Source: Gammaproteobacteria bacterium (GTDB taxonomy: Bacteria; Pseudomonadota; Gammaproteobacteria; Eutrophobiales; Eutrophobiaceae). Taken from it: 64,000 nt of DNA. Below are positions 33,909 to 41,868 of this stretch, piece by piece. The stretch spans positions 1 through 64,000 of the forward strand of contig WLWS01000002.1 in the NCBI GenBank assembly GCA_012103475.1, given 5' to 3'. Each line of letters opens with the position of its first letter. Positions within the stretch are counted from its first letter, which is position 1. The position numbers and the translations under genes were made by a program. The notes under the pieces were generated by a model. That model was given only the letters and a program-made list of their open reading frames with translations, ran no database searches and was not told the origin of the DNA.

Positions 33909-34253
33909 TTATTTGACAGCAAAAGAGTCTTTAAAGATGCGTTGCATCTCGGCAGCATAAGCATTGCCAAGCTCAACTACTGTTTTGGCGTTTTCTACCA
34001 TGCGGTCGTTAAGACCCTGAGTTACCTCTGCCTGACTGGCCAGGTAATTCTTCCAGCTCTCTGCATCGCTAACGCCAGCTGCATTTTTTACCTGCTCAAT
34101 GCCGATTTTTACGTTTTCTTCGGCTGCTTTAAGGTTGAGGTCGGCAACGGTTTCGAAGTTTTTGACAGATAATTCGTTAATTTCTTTTAAGGGTGCTGCG
34201 AATTGATCAAATTGTGTATTTATAATGTTATCTCCATGACTTGGTTTGTACAT
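33909..34253 (-). CDS. Phasin family protein
   Basis: 114 residues, amphipathic and alpha-helical, with the phasin pattern QFDQFAAPLKEINELSVKNFETVADLNLKAAEENVKIGIEQ. Phasins coat polyhydroxyalkanoate granules, but many small ones occur in species without clear granules, and no PHA genes are in the window. The ATG at 34253 has no ribosome binding site, whereas a good GGAG (34232-34235) lies inside the frame upstream of ATT and ATA codons at 34226 and 34223; the homologous region begins about there. A strong terminator follows the gene. Confidence 0.8.
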   Translation of the reverse strand: MYKPSHGDNIINTQFDQFAAPLKEINELSVKNFETVADLNLKAAEENVKIGIEQVKNAAGVSDAESWKNYLASQAEVTQGLNDRMVENAKTVVELGNAYAAEMQRIFKDSFAVK

Positions 34254-34388
34254 ATTTGTTGCATTGCATCATAATAGTTTCTTTGGTGCGTTGCAACAAT
34301 ATTATCCGAAAAGATTATAAAACCTTTGGCGTCGAAATGCGAAGATAAAACACTTAATAATCAATAGCATAAGAATTCTACAATCTGG

Positions 34389-35823
34389 TTATTTTAAAAT
34401 CTTCACAAAATTTCCGCTGGGATGTTGAAAATAAACCTTATCGTCAGCGGCAGTAACGATTGAGGAAGTGGCGACGCTTTCACCCTCATGACGAAACTGA
34501 GAAGCGTTCAGCGGAATGAGCTGATATTGTCTTTTACCTACATTTAGCAACAATATTGTATCTTTTTCTGTGATTTTAACGGCTTTTAGTGTTTCAAAGG
34601 AAGGCTGGAATCTGTAGGTGACTTGCTTGTATTGCCCGGTAATTTGATTTAATGATTCTGGTTTCAGTATGAAGTGAGGAGGTTCGACTCGGCTGGACCC
34701 GGCAATAATGAAATCTTCTACTTTATGACGGATTTTTTTTTAATGCTTTGCTCTTGAAAGTGTTTATAACAGCAAAATATGCGAGGCCCAACTCGCGGTT
34801 ATATCCGATTCTGGCCAGATAACCATCCGCATCACCCCCATGACCATGAAATACCCAGCCATTTCGCATTGATTGATAATTGCCAAGCCCATACCCATAG
34901 CTTTGACCGGTTTTTGCGGCCAGACTGGTTTTTGCTGTCTCCATACGTTTAATTGATGTTTTTTGTAGAAGGGGTCTACCCCTGTGTTTACCTTCATTAA
35001 GTAGAAACCGCAAAAACGGACCCATGTCTGCGGCCCTTAGATTAATTGCGCCGAAGCCACGAAATAACGTATGCCAGTAGGGCAGAGGGCTAAAACCGTC
35101 ACTGTCGTAACCCGTCGCAAGTTGGGCGATGGTTTTTTCATCAGGGTTTATCGTGGCTGAGCCCATATGCAAAGGCATAAACAATTGTTCATGTAGAAAT
35201 TGACCGTAATCGCTACCACTGACTCTCTCTATGACCATTTCTGCCAGACCGGCATTCAGGTTAGAGTACGAATAATGATAGCCAGGCGGCCACTGTGTTG
35301 ACCGATTATCAGCGTTAAGCGCCAGCGCATCTTCAATTGACAGGGGCCGATCGTAATTCATCTCTTTTTTAGTTAATCCCGGTAACCCACTGGTATGTTC
35401 AAGAAGGTGAGCCAGTGTTATCGGATGCGTTTTTTGCCAATTGTTTTTTATTTTGATTTCCGGGACGAGCGTACGAAATTTCATGTCCAGATTCAGGAGC
35501 TTTTTTTCCTGCAAAATCAGAATTGCAATAGCGGTAAACATCTTAGTGATGGAGCCAATACGAAAAACCGTTTCTGCATCTGCCAGCCGCTTTGATTCTC
35601 TATCTGCAAAGCCTGATACCTGAAAAAAAACATCTTTTTTCGAATCGACCACGAGGACTGCCATCGCAGGAATCTCGAAGTGACTTTGTAGCTCGTGAAG
35701 ATCGCTACTAAAGCGATGTTTATCATAGCTTTTCTCTTGATCAGCCAAGGTTGGAAAAGTTGAAAGAACGAATAGAAAAATACAGGCACATGTAAGGATT
35801 TCTCTGGTTTTAATCATTTTCAT
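34389..35823 (-). pseudogene. Serine hydrolase (beta-lactamase-type), frameshifted at an A9 run
   Basis: The first frame (34723-35823, 366 residues) has a signal peptide (about 1-27) and a penicillin-binding-protein-like domain. Its motifs are SITK (Ser91, Lys94), YSN (186-188) and HGG in FHGHGGDADGY. It covers the catalytic domain and stops shortly after a run of nine A's (coding strand; T's at 34733-34741). If one A is removed, the frame continues for about 117 codons to a TAA at 34389-34391, beginning KKIRHKVEDFIIAG and including LNQITGQYKQVTYRFQP, the kind of beta-rich C-terminal domain found in such hydrolases. The break may be a mutation, slippage site or sequencing error. Substrate unknown; a role as esterase or peptidase is inferred only from family. 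Confidence 0.85.
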
Positions 35824-35935
35824 AAACTCTGTCTGTTTTGAGTTTTATACTCCATGCCTTAGAGCGGATAAAGCTCCTGCTTAAACCGGACTGAAAAACT
35901 GAATTAATAAAGGCAATCAGAGTCAGTGATAGATA

Positions 35936-36631
35936 ATGAAGATTAAACACTCCAGCCGCGTCATAGCTTTAGCACTGTTTACACTTGTGATGGCTGCAGG
36001 ATACCTGATGTGGAACTCGGTAGACGAATTAACTGAACTTGCTATTGAAAGCATTGGTACTAAGAAACTCGATGCTGATGTCCAGCTTGGTAATTTAAGT
36101 TTTGATATTGCAGGAGCACAAGTGACACTTGAACATCTGAGTGTCGGTAACCCGCCTGGGTTTACCAGCGACTACGCGATGAAATTTGAACATATAGTTG
36201 TATCCTTGAATCCCGGTTCCATCGGAGAAGGACAATTACTTATTAGTAAAATCGAGGTAAGCAATCCGGAAATAGTCTATGAGTTCTCGAAATCAGGCAG
36301 TAATATAGAACAGCTGATAGAAAATGCCAGCGCTAGTATGGACACTAGAAAGAATGAAAATGACGCTAATTCGAGGGATTTTATCGGTATAGATAATTTG
36401 GTCATTCATACGGGTGAAGTTCGAGTCGAGCACCAGCGTTTGAAGGGAAAGAGTTTGAGTTTTGAGCTTCCTCATATAGATTTAAAGGGTATGACGAACT
36501 TGAACAGGAATTCAAATTCTGAGAGTTTGGGCGAAGAATTATTAGTCAATATTAAGACGGAGATTGGCGTTGCTATTGCTTCTGCCAGTATTCGAACCGG
36601 ACTGGAAACTAATACAAAAAATGATGACTGA
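35936..36631 (+). CDS. AsmA-like/DUF748-type membrane-anchored protein
   Basis: 231 residues with an N-terminal membrane anchor (about 8-28) followed by beta-rich sequence such as LDADVQLGNLSFDIAGAQVTLEHLSVGNPPGF. The pattern of a short anchored protein with this text resembles AsmA-like and DUF748 proteins, which are linked to outer-membrane lipid transport; this is a fold-level resemblance only. It stands between the broken hydrolase (divergent) and the zinc-finger gene (67 bases downstream, same strand). Confidence 0.5.
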   Translation: MKIKHSSRVIALALFTLVMAAGYLMWNSVDELTELAIESIGTKKLDADVQLGNLSFDIAGAQVTLEHLSVGNPPGFTSDYAMKFEHIVVSLNPGSIGEGQLLISKIEVSNPEIVYEFSKSGSNIEQLIENASASMDTRKNENDANSRDFIGIDNLVIHTGEVRVEHQRLKGKSLSFELPHIDLKGMTNLNRNSNSESLGEELLVNIKTEIGVAIASASIRTGLETNTKNDD

Positions 36632-36697
36632 TACTGCCAGAAAGACCACTGATAAATCGAAGATTACGAGCGAGAAACAAAGAGAGGTTTTTCGCTA

Positions 36698-37048
36698 ATG
36701 GCGGCAGACTCTCTGATAGACGTGCAGGCATTTAAAACTATGTTGCTGGATAAACAAAATTCTCTCGAGCTGGTAAAAGGAACCGCTCTCGGCGCCGCAG
36801 AAGTCGTAGAACTGGATCAGACTAAAGTAGGTCGCCTCTCAAGAATGGACGCTTTGCAGGCACAGGCTATGTCTCTGGAAACCAACCGTCGGCGAGACAT
36901 TGAACTCCTGAGAATCGAGAGTGCTTTGCAAAGAATAGAGAATAGCGAATTTGGCTATTGTCTCAGATGTGGTGAGGATATTAGTGTGAAACGTCTGGAA
37001 ATTGATCCAGCAACACCAGTTTGTATTGACTGCGCAAGCAGTAATTAA
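36698..37048 (+). CDS. TraR/DksA-family zinc finger protein
   Basis: 116 residues. A helical hairpin (about 10-85) is followed by a four-cysteine zinc finger, YCLRCGEDI and VCIDCA, the DksA/TraR type. DksA relatives enter the RNA polymerase secondary channel and alter promoter kinetics. This protein is shorter than DksA, and the acidic hairpin-tip residues of DksA are not evident: the tip region reads VGRLSRMDALQAQ. Function as a transcription regulator is therefore inferred, not shown. Confidence 0.8.
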   Translation: MAADSLIDVQAFKTMLLDKQNSLELVKGTALGAAEVVELDQTKVGRLSRMDALQAQAMSLETNRRRDIELLRIESALQRIENSEFGYCLRCGEDISVKRLEIDPATPVCIDCASSN

Positions 37049-37234
37049 TATAGAAACCTGTAATTCGTCGATATTGCTTTTATTTCTAAACAAATTTAGG
37101 TTTAATTGCCTAGCACAGTGTGTAAGCTATCTGTAGCAGTGGTTCGTTGGGCTTGTCGGCCAGGATGTTGGAGGCGGAACAAGACATGGATGAAATTATA
37201 ATTATAAAAATAACATCTTAACAACGGGAAAATC

Positions 37235-38293
37235 GTGATTAAAAAAACCAAAACGATATTGGTAGCTGAGGACGATCGTACTACTCGTCTGGTAATGAAA
37301 AAGGTTCTTGAAAACGAGGGCTATCATGTTATTGAAGGCGATCGGGGTGAGAAGAGCTTGTTTCTCGCTCTGGAAAAAGATATTGATGCATTTCTGATAG
37401 ACATCAATATGCCGGGTCTGTCCGGGATTGAAATTTGTGAACGCATTCGTTCAATTGATCGATATAAATTCACCCCTATCATATGCATCACTTCTATGGA
37501 AGAAGAGGCCAATCTGGAAGAAGTGTTCAGTTCCGGAGCTACCGATTTTATCAGCAAACCCGCAAATCCGATTATTCTCAAAGCAAGACTTAAGGCCCAT
37601 TTGCAAAAGGTCAGGCATTACACCGAAATGGAGCAAAGTCGTCTTTATGTTAATCGTTACATATCATCGAAAACTCAACGAATTGTAGAAGCTTATTCGC
37701 TGACAGGATTGCTGCCTGCACCGGAGAAACATAAAGTCTGTATTATGTTTACCGATGTACGCGGATTCACATCAATGAGTCAGAAAACTGATCTGGAAGT
37801 ATTGTTTGAGGGCCTAAGCAAGAATCTGGGTATGCAGGTTGATGCGGTATATGGCTGTGGTGGATACATAGACAAATTCTCAGGCGATGGCTTAATGGCT
37901 ATTTTCGACGGCGATGATATGGTCGAAAGCGCCTGTCGATGTGCCTTAAGCATAATGGACATTACACGCCGTAATCAGGCGTCGGGAGACAGCAGCGCTT
38001 TTCCGCTTGGCATAGGTATTCATGTAGGTGATGTTCTGGTCGGTAATATCGGCTCGGCTGAACATCTGGATTATTCGGTAATAGGTGAGGTTGTGAATAT
38101 GGCATCCAGATTATGTAGCTATGCTGAAGCCATGCACATTGATGTTTCTGAAGACATTGTCAGTCAGGTCAGAGGCTCTGATTTACATTTCGATGTGCCG
38201 AAATATATCAATATGAAAGGGTTTGCTGATCCTGTTGGGATTTATCATTTGAACTGGTCAGATAATACCTACAAAAAGCAAAGCAATGAGTAG
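37235..38293 (+). CDS. Receiver domain-class III adenylate/guanylate cyclase fusion
   Basis: 352 residues from a GTG preceded by GGGAA. The receiver domain (1-125) has Asp13-Asp14, phosphoacceptor Asp56 in LIDINMPG and Lys108 in SKPA. After a linker comes a class III cyclase domain (165-345). Metal aspartates are Asp174 (FTDVRG) and Asp218 (FSGDGLMA). Lys214 and Asp279 (EHLDYSVIGE) are the adenine-selecting pair, and Asn288 and Arg292 stabilise the transition state. All catalytic residues are present, and Lys/Asp at the purine site predicts cAMP. No partner kinase is adjacent. It is preceded by a 186-base gap without a gene. Confidence 0.88.
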   Translation: MIKKTKTILVAEDDRTTRLVMKKVLENEGYHVIEGDRGEKSLFLALEKDIDAFLIDINMPGLSGIEICERIRSIDRYKFTPIICITSMEEEANLEEVFSSGATDFISKPANPIILKARLKAHLQKVRHYTEMEQSRLYVNRYISSKTQRIVEAYSLTGLLPAPEKHKVCIMFTDVRGFTSMSQKTDLEVLFEGLSKNLGMQVDAVYGCGGYIDKFSGDGLMAIFDGDDMVESACRCALSIMDITRRNQASGDSSAFPLGIGIHVGDVLVGNIGSAEHLDYSVIGEVVNMASRLCSYAEAMHIDVSEDIVSQVRGSDLHFDVPKYINMKGFADPVGIYHLNWSDNTYKKQSNE

Positions 38294-38327
38294 ATTGTTT
38301 TAACTTTGTCCAGATTCAGGAGAGGAA

Positions 38328-39091
38328 ATGAATACCAGTGAAATCGAGGTATCCGCGGTTGATGCAGGGAGGGGAAGTGCCTGGGTAATAGAAGGATTTG
38401 TTTTTTTTCAGAAAGACTGGCTGTCATGGGTCGGGCTTACGGTATTGCTGATAGTTCTGTCGATGATTGTGTCCGTTATTCCTGGTGTAAACATACTATC
38501 ACCCGTACTTACTCCAATTATCATTGCGGCCTGATGTTAGCTTGCCATCAGCAGGATCAGGGCGGTGAAATTTCGATCTCTAGTATTTTCTCAGGTTTTT
38601 CAAACAATCCTGCACAGTTGGCCTTAGTGGGAGTTTTTTATTTTCTCGCCAACATAGCGATCATTATAGTAGCGATAATTCTCATGCTAATTGTGTTAGG
38701 TGGGTTTGAAGGGTTTTCCCAGTTATCTGCCGAGGATCCAGATCTGGTTATCAGAAATATTTTTAACATTCTTCTGGTCGTGCTGATTTCCCTGTCTTTG
38801 TATCTGCCAGTTGTAATGGCACTCTGGTTTGCCCCTGCTCTTATTGTTTTCCATGATGTAACTGCAATACAGGCTATTTCCCTTAGCATTCGAGGCTGTT
38901 TGCACAACGTGCTGCCCTTTCTTATTTATGGAATCGTAGTCATGGTTCTGATGATTCTTGCGACTATTCCGTTTATGCTTGGCTGGTTTGTTCTAATACC
39001 AGTATTAACTAGTAGCATTTACATATCATACAAGGATGTGTACCTTCGAAACCCGGCTACGTCCGAATCAACCGGCTCTATCGCCCCATAA
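38328..39091 (+). pseudogene. BPSS1780-type integral membrane protein, frameshifted near 38528
   Basis: Two overlapping frames make one recognisable protein. The first (38328-38534) begins MNTSEIEVSAVDAGRGSAWV and ends LTPIIIAA with a premature stop. The second carries on from GLMLACHQQDQGGEISI to the end at 39091. The joint falls at GCGGCCTG; one extra G there would restore a single frame of about 254 residues. The restored protein has several hydrophobic segments and the layout of BPSS1780-type membrane proteins (GRGxxW start, APVLxxGLMLxC). No slippery heptamer is visible, so a single-base deletion or assembly error is likelier than programmed frameshifting. Its 3' end overlaps msrA (convergent) by 24 bases. 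Confidence 0.8.
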
Positions 39092-39694
39092 TTCTTTAAG
39101 TTTTTTGTCACGACCACAAGAGTAGCGGTAATACTTATACCTTACCGGGTTTTTCTTGTAATAGTCCTGATGGTATTCTTCGGCGGGAAAAAATTTCTTC
39201 GCTTTCTCAATTTCTACTTTAATGGAGTCAGGAAATATTTTGCTGGCGATAATATGCTCCTTTGATCTATTCGCCGAAGCGAGTTGCGCATCATTCAAGT
39301 AATAAATTCCCGGACGGTACTGATTGCCATTGTCACAAAACTGACCGTTGTCCCTGGTTGGATCGATATTACGCCAGAAGACAGTTAATAACTCTTCATA
39401 CGAAATTTTTAATGGATCATAGGTAACCTGAAGAACCTCAGCATGACCGGTGCGACCTGATGAAACTTCAGTGTAAGTAGGATTTTTCGTATGACCGTTA
39501 CTGTATCCGGAAATGGTAGATATAACTCCGGAGAGTTTGTCATAGGGAGGCTCCATGCACCAAAAGCAGCCGCCGGCAAATACAGCAGTTTCCGTACTGA
39601 GAGTTGATGATTTTCCGTCTGCATTGACATCAATGCTGCACCCGCTTAGAGGAAGCACGAGGGTACAGAATAAAAAAAAGAGTTTTGCCTGCAT
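39068..39694 (-). CDS. msrA: Peptide-methionine (S)-S-oxide reductase A, predicted lipoprotein
   Basis: 208 residues. The N-terminus has a lipoprotein signal with lipobox LSGC (Cys19), so the enzyme should face the periplasm or sit in a membrane. The catalytic site is GGCFWC (Cys43, with Cys46), then SGYSNGHTKNPTYTEVSSGRTGHAEVLQV and EYHQDYYKKNP. It repairs oxidised methionine in exported proteins, by inference from its signal. AGGAGA lies upstream of the ATG. It ends convergently into the BPSS1780-type gene and is divergent from a second msrA. Confidence 0.93.
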   Translation of the reverse strand: MQAKLFFLFCTLVLPLSGCSIDVNADGKSSTLSTETAVFAGGCFWCMEPPYDKLSGVISTISGYSNGHTKNPTYTEVSSGRTGHAEVLQVTYDPLKISYEELLTVFWRNIDPTRDNGQFCDNGNQYRPGIYYLNDAQLASANRSKEHIIASKIFPDSIKVEIEKAKKFFPAEEYHQDYYKKNPVRYKYYRYSCGRDKKLKELWGDRAG

Positions 39695-39866
39695 GCTGTT
39701 CTCCTGGTTAGTTATACATTGTATGACAGATTGTGCGTTAATTAGTTTTGCCAGTCTGGCTTGCTTTGAAGCTATTTCGAGAGATTTCGGTCAAGCACCA
39801 ATTATCTGAAAATAGTGATAATATTCATGAATTAATCCGTATTGGTAGAACAGGAACAACAGAAAT

Positions 39867-40496
39867 ATGAAAAAATTGACAATGCCTTCCTCTGAAGACG
39901 CTTTGCCAGGTCGTGACCAGCCGATACTTGTCAGCGCTCAGCATTTCGTCAATGGTAATTCCTTGCAACCACCATTTCCTGAGCACATGCATAAAGCTCT
40001 TTTTGGTCTGGGCTGCTTCTGGGGAGCGGAGCGAAAATTCTGGGAAACAAGGGGTGTGTATTCGACAGCCGTAGGTTACGCAGGTGGTTTTACCAGAAAT
40101 CCGACCTACGAGGAAGTGTGTAGTGGACAGACAGGCCATAATGAAGTGGTGCTTGTCGTATATGAACCTGAGGTAATTTCCTATGCTCAGCTACTGACTC
40201 AATTCTGGGAAGCCCACAATCCTACGCAGGGTATGAGACAGGGCAATGATACGGGGACACAATATCGTTCAGGGGTTTACTACTTCAGTGATGAACAGCG
40301 TGAACTTGCGGAGGCTCATCGTGATAAATATCAGCTGTTACTGACAAAGTCGGGGCATGCTGCCATAACGACAGAGATTATAGAAGTGCCCGAGTTTTAT
40401 TATGCAGAAGATTATCACCAACAGTATTTGGCGAAGAACCCTGCGGGTTACTGTGGCATCGGCGGTATCGGGGTCAAATTTGATCAGGCTGTCTAA
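39867..40496 (+). CDS. msrA: Peptide-methionine (S)-S-oxide reductase A, cytoplasmic type
   Basis: 209 residues, close to E. coli MsrA from [10 protein letters not shown] through [41 protein letters not shown] and [22 protein letters not shown]. The catalytic cysteine is Cys50. E. coli uses two further cysteines, 198 and 206. Here the first (GYCGIG) is kept but the second is replaced (GVKFDQAV), so the recycling pathway may be simpler. No signal peptide, so cytoplasmic. Divergent from the lipoprotein MsrA across 172 bases. Confidence 0.95.
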   Translation: MKKLTMPSSEDALPGRDQPILVSAQHFVNGNSLQPPFPEHMHKALFGLGCFWGAERKFWETRGVYSTAVGYAGGFTRNPTYEEVCSGQTGHNEVVLVVYEPEVISYAQLLTQFWEAHNPTQGMRQGNDTGTQYRSGVYYFSDEQRELAEAHRDKYQLLLTKSGHAAITTEIIEVPEFYYAEDYHQQYLAKNPAGYCGIGGIGVKFDQAV

Positions 40497-40513
40497 ATTA
40501 ATCCCGAGTGAGA

Positions 40514-41029
40514 CTAAAGACTTGGGACGCTACTCGCGTACTTACTTATCCACTCTTCAGCGACTCTCTCACGATTTATAACATATGGCCCTTCCCGGAA
40601 TTTTTTCTCTTTGAGATAGGCCTCGATGTGGCAAATTTGCTCAACAATTCGAGCGCGGCTTGCATCCTCCTGACGCCTCAGCCAGATTCCGATCTCAAAA
40701 AATTCTCCGTTGTGCCTGACCAGCACTACTTTACCTCGAAATTTCTCGATTTCGTTTCTTAGCGGTATGGTGATTTCTATTGTGACACCAGGACGAATAT
40801 ACTTTTCTGAATCAAAAATCAGACCAATATCGCTGGCAACGGGCTCCGATTGCTCGTCCGTTCCTGCGAACCAGAGCCGCTTGCACTCGATTGGAAAACC
40901 GGAAGGATGATGAATAAAGCCGGTTTGCTCATCCCTGATCAATGTGGTCTGATTGCTACGCATCTGTAAAGCCGCGTTTCTCGGTTTACCCAGCTTTTTC
41001 TTATATTGGTTAAGTCTATGACTTCCCAT
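40514..41029 (-). CDS. PilZ domain-like protein
   Basis: 171 residues from an ATG with AAGGGG upstream. The text IHHPSGFPIECKRL, VASDIGLIF, RPGVTIEITIPL, FRGKVVLVRHNGEFFEIGIWL and RIVEQICHIEAYLKEKK matches PilZ-domain proteins that end in a conserved EQICHIE helix and an EEWI segment. The c-di-GMP-binding residues of canonical PilZ (RxxxR and D/NxSxxG) are not intact; the second reads SDIGLIF. It may be a ligand-free PilZ relative. It lies alone beside a long AT-rich gap. Confidence 0.7.
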   Translation of the reverse strand: MGSHRLNQYKKKLGKPRNAALQMRSNQTTLIRDEQTGFIHHPSGFPIECKRLWFAGTDEQSEPVASDIGLIFDSEKYIRPGVTIEITIPLRNEIEKFRGKVVLVRHNGEFFEIGIWLRRQEDASRARIVEQICHIEAYLKEKKFREGPYVINRERVAEEWISKYASSVPSL

Positions 41030-41373
41030 GAATTTCCCCTTTCACATATATTCGCCAAGAATTGTTAGTTTTAGACCACCGATGAAAAAATATCAAGTAA
41101 AATATTATAAAAATCTTATAGTTATATAATTAATATGAAGTATATAGTCATAATATTAATGTAAATAACTCCTATAAGTTATTGAATATAAAGATATATA
41201 AGTTTTGGCTTAATCAATTGCCTGAATAGAAAAATGCAATCTCGCTCATTGCTGATAAAATTCACATTTGTTGATAAGGTGCTGATCTTATGGAGAATAA
41301 TTAAGGCTAATGCAGACGAGAATAGAGAACATTCAATGAGTACTGAAGCCGAAAATCAGGCGAATAAGCAGAT
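41030..41373. other. AT-rich gap without a gene
   Basis: 344 bases between the divergent PilZ-like gene and the orphan membrane protein gene. From about 41080 to 41220 the sequence is extremely rich in A and T, with many ATA/TAT and A-tracts, unlike neighbouring DNA. It contains a seven-base inverted repeat AATAACT (41164-41170) and AGTTATT (41177-41183). No coding frame of useful length, tRNA or terminator is visible. It should contain the promoters of both flanking genes. Confidence 0.6.
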
Positions 41374-41868
41374 ATGAAAACTTCAGCTTCACTGACAATA
41401 GCCGTGGTCGTTCTCGCGGCGCTACTAATTTTTTATGGATATTGGATTAGTCCACCAGCTGGCGACAACAAGATTGTAACTGAACCGGGACAGGACTTGC
41501 CGATTGCAACTAAGGGAATTTCTGTTCCTCTTCCGAATGAGAAAGAGGATGTAGAATTAGACAGACGTCAGAAAATGGAAAAAGCCTATTCAGAGCTTGT
41601 GCAGGCACGTCGAGCACTTAAGTCTAAAGCCAACCTGCTCAAATCTTTAAGCTGGGGGATTAAGCTACCGTCGGCCGAGGCCAAACAGATAAGTCACAGC
41701 ATGCGCGAGGTTTTCGTATACTTGAAAAATCCTCCAATGCTTGGTGCTTATTATGATCTGGCGGAAATCAATCGTGAGCTGAGAAAAATTGATTCGATGA
41801 AAACCGGGCTGGAAGGCGCGGAATTAATTCTGGAGTCAAAACGCGCTACAGAAATTTCAACAGAGTAA
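41374..41868 (+). CDS. Hypothetical single-pass membrane protein
   Basis: 164 residues that I do not recognise. One membrane helix lies at about 5-25 (SLTIAVVVLAALLIFYGYW). A proline-rich linker follows, and then a charged, probably helical region (about 60-160, LDRRQKMEKAYSELVQARRALKSKANLL) that would lie in the periplasm or cytoplasm depending on orientation. The 3' end overlaps the convergent mtaB by 12 bases. An AT-rich stretch precedes it. Confidence 0.6.
   Translation: MKTSASLTIAVVVLAALLIFYGYWISPPAGDNKIVTEPGQDLPIATKGISVPLPNEKEDVELDRRQKMEKAYSELVQARRALKSKANLLKSLSWGIKLPSAEAKQISHSMREVFVYLKNPPMLGAYYDLAEINRELRKIDSMKTGLEGAELILESKRATEISTE

Noticed and set aside
38426..38530. Alternative N-terminus of the second frame of the BPSS1780-type gene (MGRAYGIADSSVDD)
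   Set aside because: It is the out-of-frame reading of the conserved membrane segment found in the first frame; family resemblance only begins at GLMLAC after the joint.
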